DNA from: Chloroflexota bacterium
GTDB taxonomy: Bacteria > Chloroflexota > Anaerolineae > Anaerolineales > Anaerolineaceae
Length of the DNA: 12,810 bases
Reading direction: 5' to 3'
NCBI GenBank assembly: GCA_023406965.1
Contig: JAEXTI010000462.1
Coordinates: 1-12,810 of the forward strand
Numbering within the stretch: the stretch's first letter is position 1; each line of letters opens with the position of its first letter. Position numbers and translations under genes: made by a program. The notes under the pieces were generated by a model. It did no database searches. It was not told where the DNA came from and was given only the letters and a program-made list of their open reading frames with translations. Below, piece after piece: positions 1 to 6,941 of the stretch.

Positions 1-275
1 CCCATCTCGAACAGGGCCTGCATGCCCACGCAAATGCCCAGGAGCGGGTCACCGCGCTCGATGACTTCGCGCACGGCTGCATCCAGGCCGCGGGCGCGCA
101 GGCCGTCCATGAAGGCGGCAAAGGCCCCCACACCCGGCAGCAGCACCCGCCCCGGTTCGCTTAAATCGGCGGGGTCGGTGGTGACGCGGATGGCGTAGCC
201 CAGGTGTTCGAGGGCGTTGCGCACGGAGTGCAAGTTGCCGGTTCCGGCGTCGATGAGAATGGCGTCGTATTTCAT
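1..275 (-). CDS. hisH: Imidazole glycerol phosphate synthase glutaminase subunit HisH (partial, C-terminus off the window)
   Basis: HisH is the class I glutamine amidotransferase that hydrolyses glutamine and channels ammonia to HisF, which makes imidazole glycerol phosphate and AICAR in the cytoplasm. About 91 residues are visible, starting MKYDAILIDAGTGNLHSV. The typical motifs are GTGNLHSV (residues 11-18), LPGVGAF (46-52) and the nucleophile elbow GICVGMQ (80-86), with Cys82 as the expected catalytic cysteine. The catalytic His and Glu lie in the missing C-terminal half. The ATG at 275 is preceded by AGGAGA at a suitable distance, and it begins 14 nt after the stop of the hisC/hisB gene. 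It is therefore the fourth gene of the operon, and hisA/hisF are expected beyond the left edge. The reading frame is open to position 1, with no sign of a break. Confidence 0.95.
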   Translation of the reverse strand, partial: MKYDAILIDAGTGNLHSVRNALEHLGYAIRVTTDPADLSEPGRVLLPGVGAFAAFMDGLRARGLDAAVREVIERGDPLLGICVGMQALFEM

Positions 276-289
276 GCGAGTCTCCTGGG

Positions 290-1993
290 TTATAACGAGC
301 CTTTGCTGGACGGAATTTGCCCGGTGCGCCGCGGGTCGATGCGCGTGGCAGCCGAGAGGGCCCGGGCCAGGGCTTTGAAGAGGGCTTCCACCTGGTGGTG
401 GTCGTCGCGCCCGTACTGCACGCGGGCGTGCAGGGTGAGGCGGGCCTGCTGGGCGAAGCTCTCCAAAAAGTGGGCGAAGAGCGAGACGGGCAGTCCGCCC
501 ACAGCGGGGCCGTTCCAATCCACCTGCACCACTGTGTAGGGCCGCCCGGAGAAATCCAGCGAGACCTGGGCCAGGCTCTCGTCCATGGGGGCGTCGGCGG
601 AGGCCATGCGTACCAACCCGGCTTTATCACCCAGCGCCTGGGCAAAGGCAGCGCCCAGGGTCAGACCCACATCTTCGACGGTGTGGTGCGGGTCGATGTG
701 CAGGTCACCCCGGGCGGTCACGTTCAGGTCAAACAGACCATGCACCGCGATTTGGGCCAGCATGTGATCGAGGAAGCCGATGCCGGTGTCGACGGCGTGC
801 TTGCCGGTCCCGTCGAGGTTGAGGTTGACGTTGATGCTGGTTTCGGCGGTGGCGCGGGAGACCTGGGCACGGCGGGCAGCCGGGGCGGGGGCCGGTCGCG
901 GCTCGCCCTTCAACGCGGCGATGACCCCGATGGTGTCTTCGGGGCGGCCCACCGAGATGCGGATATAGTCGCGCAGCAAGGGCGTGTCGTAGTAGCGCAC
1001 CAGCACGCCTTGTGCTGCCAGGCTGTCTTTCAGCTCGCGAGCGGAGCGGTCCAGCACCCGGCAGAGGATGAAATTGGCTTGCGATGGATGGGGTTGAAGG
1101 TAGGGCACCCCGGCGAGCAGATCCAGCAGGCGCTCGCGCTCGGCGCGCAGGCGGGCTACGTTGCCCGCCAGGAAGTCGCAATCGGCCAGGGAAGCCAGGG
1201 CGGCTTCAGTGGCTGCCACGTTGACGTTGTAGGGCTGTTTGGTCTTCCACAGGACGGGCATCAGCCAGGCCGGGAACGCGCCGTAGCCCACGCGCAGCCC
1301 GGCCAGACCGGCCCACTTGCTGAACGTGCGCAAGACGACCAGGTTCTCGCGCCGGGGCACCTGGGTGATGCGGCTGAGAGCTTCGCCGAGCTTGCCGCCC
1401 GCCGCAGTGAACTCGATATAGGCTTCGTCGATGACCAGCAAGGCGGGCAGAGCGAGCAGCGTCTCGATCTCTTCGGCGGTTGCCACGCGGCCGTCGGGGT
1501 TGTTGGGCGAGGTGACGAAAATGACCTTGGGCTTGCGCTCGGCCACGGCGGCCTGAATGGCAGGCAGGTCTAGCGAGAAATCGTCACGGCGCGGGACTTC
1601 AATCACCTGCCCGGCGTTGAGGCGCGTGTCGAAGGGGTACATGCCGAAGGTGGGCGGCAGGTTGAGAACGCAGTCGCCCGGCTCGAGCAGCACGCGCAGG
1701 AGCAGGTCGATGAGTTCATCCGCGCCCGCGCCTGGCATGAGAAACTCGGCGGGCACGCCCGTGAAACGCGCCAGGGCCTCGCGCAGCGAGCGGTTTTCGG
1801 GGTCGGGGTAGATGTGCGGCCATTGCAGCTCGGCCAGGGCCTTGCGGGCGCGCGGCGAGGGGCCGTAGGGGTTCTCGTTGGCATCCAGCTTGATGATCTG
1901 CTCGGCTGGAATGCCCAGGCGGGCCGAAAGCACCTCGAAAGGCTCGATGGGCGTGTAGGGCGGAAAATCGTCAAAACGGGGCGCGGTTTTCAT
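290..1993 (-). CDS. hisCB: Fused histidinol-phosphate aminotransferase / imidazoleglycerol-phosphate dehydratase (HisC-HisB)
   Basis: This single 567-residue frame joins two histidine enzymes. Residues 1 to about 362 are HisC, a PLP-dependent fold-type I aminotransferase converting imidazole-acetol phosphate to histidinol phosphate. It shows [12 protein letters not shown] (36-47), SPNNPDG (162-168), DEAY (189-192), the PLP lysine in TFSKWAG (Lys226), and RISVGRPED near 345-353. A short Pro/Ala-rich linker (about 363-374) leads into HisB (about 375-567), the Mn-dependent dehydratase that makes imidazole-acetol phosphate. HisB shows TGIGFLDHM (403-411), HHTVED (436-441), PMDESL (469-474), SGRPY (482-486), [12 protein letters not shown] (530-541) and a PSSKG ending. 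The product of the HisB half is the substrate of the HisC half, so the fusion joins consecutive steps. The start overlaps the hisD stop as ATGA, which supports this ATG and implies translational coupling. Both halves keep the expected catalytic residues, so both are probably active. HisC-HisB fusions are uncommon; the better known HisB fusion in enterobacteria is to a histidinol phosphatase. Confidence 0.95.
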   Translation of the reverse strand: MKTAPRFDDFPPYTPIEPFEVLSARLGIPAEQIIKLDANENPYGPSPRARKALAELQWPHIYPDPENRSLREALARFTGVPAEFLMPGAGADELIDLLLRVLLEPGDCVLNLPPTFGMYPFDTRLNAGQVIEVPRRDDFSLDLPAIQAAVAERKPKVIFVTSPNNPDGRVATAEEIETLLALPALLVIDEAYIEFTAAGGKLGEALSRITQVPRRENLVVLRTFSKWAGLAGLRVGYGAFPAWLMPVLWKTKQPYNVNVAATEAALASLADCDFLAGNVARLRAERERLLDLLAGVPYLQPHPSQANFILCRVLDRSARELKDSLAAQGVLVRYYDTPLLRDYIRISVGRPEDTIGVIAALKGEPRPAPAPAARRAQVSRATAETSINVNLNLDGTGKHAVDTGIGFLDHMLAQIAVHGLFDLNVTARGDLHIDPHHTVEDVGLTLGAAFAQALGDKAGLVRMASADAPMDESLAQVSLDFSGRPYTVVQVDWNGPAVGGLPVSLFAHFLESFAQQARLTLHARVQYGRDDHHQVEALFKALARALSAATRIDPRRTGQIPSSKGSL

Positions 1994-3312
1994 AGGCGCA
2001 CCCGCGCGGAGTTGGCATGCGCGTCGAGGCCTTCCAGCATGGCGATTTCGGCGGCGGCGGGGGCAATGGTTTGCGCCGTGGCCGGGTCCAGCGAGACCAG
2101 GCTGACCACGTGGATGAAGTCGAGGACGTTGAGCGGGGAGGCAAAACGGGCCGTGCCGCCAGTAGGCATGACGTGGCTGGGTCCGGCAACGTAATCGCCG
2201 AGGACTTCAAAGCTGTGCTCGCCGACGAAGACGCCGCCCGCGCAGGTGACCCGCTCGGCCAGGCGGAAGGGCTCGCGGGTGGCCACGCAGAGGTGCTCGG
2301 GAGCGTAGGCGTTGGCCAGGTCGAGGGCTTCATCCAGGTCGCGGGTGAGCACCGCGCCGCTGCGCTCGTTGAGCGCCGAGGTGATCATCTCCTTGCGCGA
2401 GCGTTGGGCGAACTGACGCGTCACTTCGGCCTGCACAGCCTGGATCATGGCCTGGGAGGGGCACAGCAGGATGGCGGAAGCCAGCAGATCATGCTCGGCC
2501 TGGGCCAGCAAGTCGGCGGCCACCCACTCGGGGTTGGCGGTCTCGTCGGCAATGACCATCGTTTCGGTCGGCCCGGCCAGCCCGTCGATGCCCACCACGC
2601 CGTAGACCTGCTTCTTGGCCAGGGTGACGAACAGGTTGCCGGGGCCAAAAATCTTGTCTACCGCCTTCACCGATTGGGTGCCGTAGGCCAGCGCGCCGAT
2701 GGCCTGCGCCCCGCCCATGGTGTAGACTTCTTCGATGCCCAACAAGGCCGCCACCGCCAGAATGCTGGGGGCGATGCGCCCCAGGCCGCGCTGCGGCGGG
2801 GCGGCGATGGCGATTTCTTTCACCCCGGCGGCCTGGGCCGGGCAGACGGACATCAACACAGAGGAGGGTAGCGGCGCCGTCCCGGCGGGGACGTACAGCC
2901 CGATGCGGCGAATGGGGCGGATGTACTGGCCCAGTGTGCCGCCCAGGGATTGGGTCATCCAGGACGTGACGGGTTGGGCCTGGTGGAAGCGCAGCACGCG
3001 CTCGGCAGCCAGTTCAAAGGCTTTGCGCTGGGCCGAGGGCAGCCCGTCGAGAGCGGCGTGCAACTCTTCGGGCGGTACGCGCAAGGAGTCGGGCGCGGCG
3101 CCATCCAGTTTGACGGTCCACTCGCGCAGGGCGGCGTCACCATCGCGGCGCACATCGGCCAAAATGCGCTCAACCGCCTGGTAGGGGCTGAGCGGCTCGC
3201 CGAACAGCGATGCGATGCGCTGGAGGACGGCGGGTGGGACAGTTTGATCATCGAGAGAGATTCGTTTGAGGATGGTTCTTTGTGCTTCGGGGACGGAATA
3301 TTGTTTGAGCAT
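1990..3312 (-). CDS. hisD: Histidinol dehydrogenase HisD
   Basis: HisD catalyses the last two steps of histidine synthesis, the NAD-dependent four-electron oxidation of L-histidinol to L-histidine, and is a Zn enzyme. The start at 3312 gives 440 residues, the usual family length, and is preceded by AAAGGA 8 nt upstream. The frame is open back to 3438, but that extension lies inside hisG, lacks HisD similarity and would add 42 atypical residues. Visible motifs are [17 protein letters not shown] (138-154), KIFGPGN (220-226), [10 protein letters not shown] (241-250), QAEHD with Zn ligands Gln271 and His274, YAPEH with catalytic Glu339/His340, [19 protein letters not shown] with Zn ligand Asp373, and EGLDAH with Zn ligand His432. 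All catalytic and metal positions known for the E. coli enzyme appear present. It starts 25 nt after hisG and overlaps the next gene by 4 nt. Confidence 0.97.
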   Translation of the reverse strand: MLKQYSVPEAQRTILKRISLDDQTVPPAVLQRIASLFGEPLSPYQAVERILADVRRDGDAALREWTVKLDGAAPDSLRVPPEELHAALDGLPSAQRKAFELAAERVLRFHQAQPVTSWMTQSLGGTLGQYIRPIRRIGLYVPAGTAPLPSSVLMSVCPAQAAGVKEIAIAAPPQRGLGRIAPSILAVAALLGIEEVYTMGGAQAIGALAYGTQSVKAVDKIFGPGNLFVTLAKKQVYGVVGIDGLAGPTETMVIADETANPEWVAADLLAQAEHDLLASAILLCPSQAMIQAVQAEVTRQFAQRSRKEMITSALNERSGAVLTRDLDEALDLANAYAPEHLCVATREPFRLAERVTCAGGVFVGEHSFEVLGDYVAGPSHVMPTGGTARFASPLNVLDFIHVVSLVSLDPATAQTIAPAAAEIAMLEGLDAHANSARVRL

Positions 3313-3337
3313 GGGGATTTTCCTTTGGGAGCAAGCG

Positions 3338-4348
3338 TTATTCGGCCAGTCCTTTAAGCATGGCGGCGTAACGCGGGGGTTCTTCTTCAAAAATATAACT
3401 GACGGGCACCACCACCACGCCGCTGCCGCCAATTTCACGCAGTTCGGTGATGGCCTGGAAGAGCTGGCTGCGGCGCACGATGATGTTCACAGCGTACCAG
3501 TTGGGGTCCAAGTCGCGGGTGACCACGCGCGAGACGGTGGGGCCTTGCAGGCCGCCGATGGTGGGCTGGGCGAATAGTAGCTCTGCAATGGCTTCGGGCG
3601 ACGACCCGCGCATGTTGGCGAAGATGTGCAGGCTGTCTTCGGCACGTAGGTGAGCTTCAAAGTACTCTAACAGGGTGCGGGCCATTTGCAGCGAACCGGG
3701 CTTGTTCTTGAGCGACTGCTTGTTGGCGATGAGCGCGGCCTGGGATGCCTGGATCAGCCCGTCGGTCAGGGGTTTGAGGCGGTTGTCGCGCAGGGTCTGG
3801 CCGGAGGAAACCAGATCAGAGATCATGTCGGCATAGCCGATGGAAGGAGCGGTTTCGAGGGTGCCTTCGGCATAGATGAGCGTGGATTGAATGCCAAATT
3901 TTGAGAGGAAAGCTTCGGTCAGGTTGGGATATTTAGTGGCCACGCGCAGGGGACGCCCCAGAGTGGCGGCGAAGGCAGCCAGCCCAGGCACATCGTTGAT
4001 CTCGGCCCAGTTTTCGGGTACCGCCAGGCGCAGCGAGCAAGCGCCGAAGCCCAGATCGTCGTGCAGGATGAGCAGATGGCCGTTTTCACCTTTGCGCTCT
4101 TCGATCACGTCAATGCCGGTGATGCCGAAATCAACGCTGCCGTCGCGGACGCTGACCACAATGTCGGCGGGACGCTGGAACAGCACCGTGAGGCCGGGCA
4201 GGACGGGGATGGTGGCTTCGTACTGGCGCGGGTTGGGCTTATAGATCTTCAGCCCGGCTTCGGCCAGGAAGTCCAGGCAGTCTTCGGCCAGGCGGCCTTT
4301 GGACGGCAAAGAAAGTCGGATAGGGGTAGGTTCGATGGATTGGGTCAT
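3338..4348 (-). CDS. hisG: ATP phosphoribosyltransferase HisG, long form
   Basis: HisG condenses ATP and PRPP to phosphoribosyl-ATP, the committed and feedback-regulated step of histidine synthesis. The 336-residue length, with a C-terminal region after about residue 245, fits the long (HisG_L) form carrying its own ACT-like regulatory domain, so no separate HisZ should be needed. Motifs are LSLPSKGRL (12-20), FQRPADIVVSVRDGSVDFGI (58-76, periplasmic-binding-like fold), the PRPP loop EGTLETAP (161-168), GYADMISDLVSSGQT (171-185), and in the regulatory domain QGPTVSRVV (268-276) and NIIVRR (288-293). The ATG at 4348 is preceded by AGGAGA (4353-4358). This is the first structural gene of the operon. 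It lies directly downstream of a terminator-like hairpin and a His-rich leader peptide, so its transcription is probably controlled by attenuation as well as by histidine inhibition of the enzyme. Confidence 0.97.
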   Translation of the reverse strand: MTQSIEPTPIRLSLPSKGRLAEDCLDFLAEAGLKIYKPNPRQYEATIPVLPGLTVLFQRPADIVVSVRDGSVDFGITGIDVIEERKGENGHLLILHDDLGFGACSLRLAVPENWAEINDVPGLAAFAATLGRPLRVATKYPNLTEAFLSKFGIQSTLIYAEGTLETAPSIGYADMISDLVSSGQTLRDNRLKPLTDGLIQASQAALIANKQSLKNKPGSLQMARTLLEYFEAHLRAEDSLHIFANMRGSSPEAIAELLFAQPTIGGLQGPTVSRVVTRDLDPNWYAVNIIVRRSQLFQAITELREIGGSGVVVVPVSYIFEEEPPRYAAMLKGLAE

Positions 4349-4352
4349 GGGT

Positions 4353-4358
4353 TCTCCT
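4353..4358 (-). promoter_or_regulatory. hisG ribosome binding site
   Basis: AGGAGA on the minus strand lies 4 nt before the hisG ATG and about 4 nt after the T-rich tract of the attenuator. The upstream hairpin therefore controls readthrough into the gene and leaves the ribosome binding site itself free. Confidence 0.75.
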
Positions 4359-4362
4359 GGGT

Positions 4363-4392
4363 AAAAGAAAAGCCCCCGGTGTCCGGGGGCTT
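4363..4392 (-). terminator. his attenuator: intrinsic terminator hairpin before hisG
   Basis: On the minus strand AAGCCCCCGG (4392-4383) and CCGGGGGCTT (4379-4370) form a perfect 10-bp stem with a 3-nt loop (ACA). The strand continues with T residues interrupted by one C (to 4363). This is a standard Rho-independent terminator. It lies between the leader peptide and hisG, with no full-length gene upstream on this strand, so it should end transcription of the leader RNA rather than of a preceding gene. This is the 3:4 hairpin of the attenuator. Confidence 0.9.
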
Positions 4393-4453
4393 GTTTGGTG
4401 TCAAGGCATACGCAAACGCAACCGACCTCCGGTCAGGCTGGGGGGAGGTGGGT
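4383..4453 (-). promoter_or_regulatory. Mutually exclusive leader RNA pairings (segments 1, 2 and 3 of the his attenuator)
   Basis: Segment 1, ACCCACCTCC (4453-4444), overlaps the leader codons just after the three consecutive His codons. It can pair with segment 2, GGAGGTCGGT (4430-4421), forming 9 bp with one C-C mismatch. Segment 2 begins directly after the leader stop codon. Its stretch CCGGAGGT (4432-4425) can instead pair with GCCCCCGG (4390-4383), which is the 5' arm of the terminator, with one A-C mismatch and one U-G wobble. An inner GTTTG (4417-4413) / CAAAC (4397-4393) helix could extend this antiterminator. A ribosome stalled at the His codons would block segment 1 and favour 2:3, giving readthrough. 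A ribosome reaching the stop codon would cover segment 2 and favour the terminator. Pairings were found by eye; no folding energies were calculated. Confidence 0.75.
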
Positions 4454-4486
4454 ATGATGATGAATTCGGGAGATGTTGCGTTTCAT
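4433..4486 (-). CDS. hisL: Histidine operon leader peptide, 17 residues
   Basis: The minus strand encodes MKRNISRIHHHTHLPPA followed by TGA. Four of five consecutive codons (residues 9-13) are His (CAT CAT CAT ACC CAC), the classic sensor of charged tRNA-His in ribosome-mediated attenuation. The ORF lies between a strong promoter and the terminator hairpin before hisG, and its stop codon directly abuts the RNA segment able to switch pairing partners. The peptide itself probably has no function beyond translation. There is no Shine-Dalgarno sequence, and the ATG lies only about 8 nt after the -10 box, so translation may start on a leaderless mRNA. It is not a homologue by sequence of the E. 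coli his leader; the call rests on codon content and position. Confidence 0.88.
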   Translation of the reverse strand: MKRNISRIHHHTHLPPA

Positions 4487-4494
4487 TGGGGGTG

Positions 4495-4523
4495 TTTATA
4501 TCAGAGGGATGAGGATTTGTCAA
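4495..4523 (-). promoter_or_regulatory. his operon promoter
   Basis: On the minus strand TTGACA (4523-4518) is separated by exactly 17 nt from TATAAA (4500-4495), an almost perfect housekeeping sigma-factor promoter. The expected start of transcription falls around 4489-4486; the first purines there are the A at 4487 and the A of the leader ATG at 4486. The promoter thus points straight into the His-rich leader peptide and the attenuator. Confidence 0.85.
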
Positions 4524-4532
4524 TGGAATGCC

Positions 4533-4578
4533 GCATGACCGGAGGGGCAATTCATGAATTACCCCTCCGGTTGCATGC
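4533..4578. repeat. Long imperfect palindrome in the divergent intergenic region
   Basis: CCGGAGGGG (4539-4547) and CCCCTCCGG (4562-4570) are perfect 9-bp arms. Inside them AATTC (4549-4553) and GAATT (4556-4560) also pair, with a single C/A mismatch between the helices and a 2-nt centre. Outside, A4538 pairs with T4571, and GCATG (4533-4537) can pair with CATGC (4574-4578) across a 2-nt bulge. There is no T-tract on either side and no convergent transcripts, so it is not an ordinary terminator. It lies about 10 bp upstream of the his -35 box and about 90 bp upstream of the rightward -10 box, a good position for an operator, though the ligand is unknown. Confidence 0.75.
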
Positions 4579-4591
4579 AGTTATTCGGAAC

Positions 4592-4649
4592 GTCGGATTT
4601 CGCTTAGGCTCGTCTTATTCGAAGTATTGGATGATTCGCTCAATCCGAC
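4592..4649. repeat. 8-bp inverted repeat with arms 42 bp apart, upstream of the rightward operon
   Basis: GTCGGATT (4592-4599) is mirrored by AATCCGAC (4642-4649). Between and beside the arms, the segments starting TTATTCG at 4581 and 4615 align at about 13 of 18 positions with 34-bp spacing. These could be binding sites for a regulator acting on the TATAAT promoter. They could also be chance, since short repeats are common over 150 bp. Confidence 0.35.
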
Positions 4650-4650
4650 C

Positions 4651-4675
4651 TACCCGAGCGGAGCGGGTATATAAT
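4651..4675 (+). promoter_or_regulatory. Probable rightward promoter with dyad TACCCG-N7-CGGGTA touching the -10 box
   Basis: TATAAT at 4670-4675 is a perfect -10 box 34 bp before the GH2 start. The perfect dyad TACCCG (4651-4656) / CGGGTA (4664-4669) fills most of the spacer and ends at the first base of the -10 box. No sequence like TTGACA lies 16-18 bp upstream. The promoter may therefore need an activator, or be blocked by a repressor bound to the dyad, as is common for sugar catabolic genes. No transcription factor gene lies in the window to test this. Confidence 0.6.
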
Positions 4676-4697
4676 TCTAGCTAGGATATTTCCACCC

Positions 4698-4703
4698 AAG
4701 GAG
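4698..4703 (+). promoter_or_regulatory. Ribosome binding site of the GH2 gene
   Basis: AAGGAG ends 5 nt before the ATG at 4709. It is a strong Shine-Dalgarno match and fixes this start codon. Confidence 0.85.
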
Positions 4704-4708
4704 AAAGA

Positions 4709-6913
4709 ATGCCCAGAAAGCAATTCTCACTCGACTGGCAGCTAGGAATGCACGCTCAACATGAAGGGGTGCTCGAAGCCTGGATTCCGGCGGAGGTGCC
4801 CGGGGCTGTGCAGTTGGATTGGGCCGCTGCCCACAATTTTGCTCCCTACACTTACGCCGATCATTATAAGGATTACCTGTGGATGGAGGATGTGTACTGG
4901 ACCTACCGCACCCGGGTACCCGAACACCATGCCACAGAAGACGAGCGAGTCTTCTTTGTCTGCGGCGGCGTGGATTACCAGTTCGAGGTGCTGCTGAAGG
5001 GGGAGATCATCCACGCGCAGGAGGGCATGTTCACGCCCTTCGATCTGGAATTGACCGGGCGCGCCGAGGCAGGGGATGTGTTGGAGGTGCGCGTGTTCCC
5101 CGCGCCCAAGTCACGCTCGGTGGGTGAGAATGCCAGCGAGGAAGAGATGCGCAGCCAGGCCGATCACTCTTGCAAGCCGGCGGTGAGTTACAAGTGGGAT
5201 TTTCACCCGCGCCTGATCCCACTGGGCATCTGGCAAGACACCTACGTTGAGGTACGGCCGAGCTGTATCATCGCTGAGACGGGCCTAGATTACCGCTTAA
5301 GTGCCGACTTGCAGCGGGCAGAGATCAGCGACGTGGTCTGCGTCGAAGGGCTGCTGCGCGGCATGGTGAGGTGGGAACTGTTGGATCCATCCGGCCATTG
5401 CGTGATCGAGCAGGTGCTGCCCGCGGTGGAGAAAACCGAATTCCATGCGGTTCTCGAAAAGCCGCAGTTGTGGTGGCCCCACGACCAGGGGCAGCCGCTT
5501 TTATATACCAGCCGAATGACTTTGATGGAAGAAGACGGGAATGTGCTGGATTGGCAGGAGCGGCGGGTGGGTTTTCGGCGCGTGAAGCTGGTGATGAACG
5601 AAGGCGCATGGAACTTACCGGACCGCTACCCCATGACGCGCAGCGCCGCGCCGATGACGCTGGAGATCAATGGGCGCAAAGTGTTCGCCAAAGGTTCCAA
5701 CTGGGTCAGCCCGCACATCTTCCCCGGCAAGCTGAACCGGGCAATCTATGAAGACCTGCTGGGCCTGGCGCGCGATGCAAACATGAACATTCTGCGCTGC
5801 TGGGGCGGTGCGCCGGTGCAGAAAACCGATTTCTTCGACCTGTGCGACGAGATGGGCATCATGCTGTGGCAGGAGTTCCCGCTAGCGTGCAACAATTACC
5901 CCGATGACGAAGACTACCTGCGCATCCTGGACCAGGAGTCGCGCTCCATCATCCGCAAGTTGAAGCACCATCCCAGTATTGTGCTGTGGTGCGGAGGCAA
6001 CGAGCTGTTCAACAACTGGTCGATGATGACCGACCAGTCGCTGGCCCTGCGTTTGTTGGATAGCAACTGTCTGAAGATGGATCCCGAACGTCCATTCATC
6101 ATGACTTCGCCCTTGAACGGGGCCGGGCATGGACCGTATTACATTTTTGACCACGTTCACCAACAGGAAGCCTGGCCGATGTTCCAACAAGCCAGCCAGA
6201 CGGCTTATTGTGAGTTTGGCTGCACGGGCGGCATGGCTCCGGCAGAGATATTGCGCGAGATAATCCCGCCCGAGTCGATCTTCCCACCGCGGCCCGACGC
6301 GGCCTGGGTGGCGCACCACGCGTACGGCAGTTCACTGCTTTCTGCCCACTTGAACGTAGAAGTGACTGAAAGCCTGTTGGGACCTTCGCAAAGCCTGGAG
6401 GAATTGGTGGAGAAGAGCCAACTGATCCAGGGCGAGGTGCTGAAAGGCATGTTTGAGGAGGTGCGCCGGCAGAAGATAGCCGCCTCGATGGCGATCAACT
6501 GGTGTTTCAATGAGCCCTGGCCCGCGGCGGCCAACTGCAGCATTGTGGCCTGGCCGGCCAGACCAAAGTTCGGTTTTGCGGCGGTGAAAGATGCGCTGCG
6601 CCCGGCCCTGGCCAGCCTGCGCATTCCGCATTTTCAATGGCGGGTGGGAGAATCGCTTCGCTTTGAGGTATGGCTGCTCAACGATGCCCCGCAGCCGCTG
6701 ACCGGCGGGACCTTGAGTGTTTGGATGCGCGTGGATGGGCAGGAGACTCGCCTGCTGGAATGGAGCTTCCCCGATTTGGCCGCGGCGGCCAACCTGCAAG
6801 GCCCGCAAGGTCAGGCGCCGCTACCTGAGGCGGACGCGCGGCAATTTGACCTGTTGGTGCGGGTGACCGGGCGGCCTGAACTGGATTCGGTTTATACTTT
6901 AGCGTTGAAATAA
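4709..6913 (+). CDS. Glycoside hydrolase family 2, beta-mannosidase-like
   Basis: This 734-residue protein has the GH2 layout: an N-terminal sugar-binding jelly-roll (about 1-180, with VPGAVQLDW and YWTYRTRV), an Ig-like domain (about 185-290), a TIM barrel (about 300-640) and a C-terminal beta region. The stretch KGSNWVSP (328-335), the CWGGAP region (364-369), FFDLCDEMGIMLWQEFPLAC (375-394) and WCGGNE match beta-mannosidases. Glu432 in NE is the expected acid/base, and Glu502 in CEFG the expected nucleophile. There is no signal peptide, so it probably trims beta-mannosides or manno-oligosaccharides inside the cell. The usual RVWGGGxYE motif is replaced by RCWGGAPVQ, so the substrate may differ. 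It is the first gene of a rightward operon, followed after 28 nt by the Trypco1-like gene. The family call is firm; the mannosidase specificity is less so. Confidence 0.85.
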   Translation: MPRKQFSLDWQLGMHAQHEGVLEAWIPAEVPGAVQLDWAAAHNFAPYTYADHYKDYLWMEDVYWTYRTRVPEHHATEDERVFFVCGGVDYQFEVLLKGEIIHAQEGMFTPFDLELTGRAEAGDVLEVRVFPAPKSRSVGENASEEEMRSQADHSCKPAVSYKWDFHPRLIPLGIWQDTYVEVRPSCIIAETGLDYRLSADLQRAEISDVVCVEGLLRGMVRWELLDPSGHCVIEQVLPAVEKTEFHAVLEKPQLWWPHDQGQPLLYTSRMTLMEEDGNVLDWQERRVGFRRVKLVMNEGAWNLPDRYPMTRSAAPMTLEINGRKVFAKGSNWVSPHIFPGKLNRAIYEDLLGLARDANMNILRCWGGAPVQKTDFFDLCDEMGIMLWQEFPLACNNYPDDEDYLRILDQESRSIIRKLKHHPSIVLWCGGNELFNNWSMMTDQSLALRLLDSNCLKMDPERPFIMTSPLNGAGHGPYYIFDHVHQQEAWPMFQQASQTAYCEFGCTGGMAPAEILREIIPPESIFPPRPDAAWVAHHAYGSSLLSAHLNVEVTESLLGPSQSLEELVEKSQLIQGEVLKGMFEEVRRQKIAASMAINWCFNEPWPAAANCSIVAWPARPKFGFAAVKDALRPALASLRIPHFQWRVGESLRFEVWLLNDAPQPLTGGTLSVWMRVDGQETRLLEWSFPDLAAAANLQGPQGQAPLPEADARQFDLLVRVTGRPELDSVYTLALK

Positions 6914-6941
6914 CGATTTTGTTGGAAAAAGGAACCCCATT

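Noticed and set aside
317..1573. Long open frame on the plus strand opposite hisC/hisB
   Set aside because: It mirrors the GC-rich codon pattern of the antisense gene and has no recognisable domain, and the opposite strand encodes clear HisC and HisB motifs throughout.
2017..2871. Open frame on the plus strand opposite hisD
   Set aside because: It is rich in Gly, His and Gln, as expected for the complement of a high-GC gene, with no family resemblance; hisD is fully conserved on the other strand.
3313..3438. N-terminal extension of hisD to an upstream ATG at 3438
   Set aside because: It would overlap the end of hisG by about 100 nt and add 42 residues without HisD similarity. The ATG at 3312 has a good ribosome binding site and gives the family length.
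4363..4392. The hairpin as a terminator for a plus-strand transcript
   Set aside because: The T-rich tract follows the hairpin on the minus strand; on the plus strand it is followed by only a short, weak T run, and no plus-strand gene ends there.
4353..4500. T-box or other riboswitch before hisG
   Set aside because: No T-box sequence or specifier-loop architecture was seen, and the short leader with a His-codon ORF fits peptide-based attenuation much better.
4539..4570. The long palindrome as a Rho-independent terminator
   Set aside because: There is no T-tract on either side, and both flanking operons are transcribed away from it.
4061..4684. Plus-strand open frame running from hisG into the intergenic region
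   Set aside because: It covers the antisense of hisG, the attenuator and the promoters, and has no recognisable domain.
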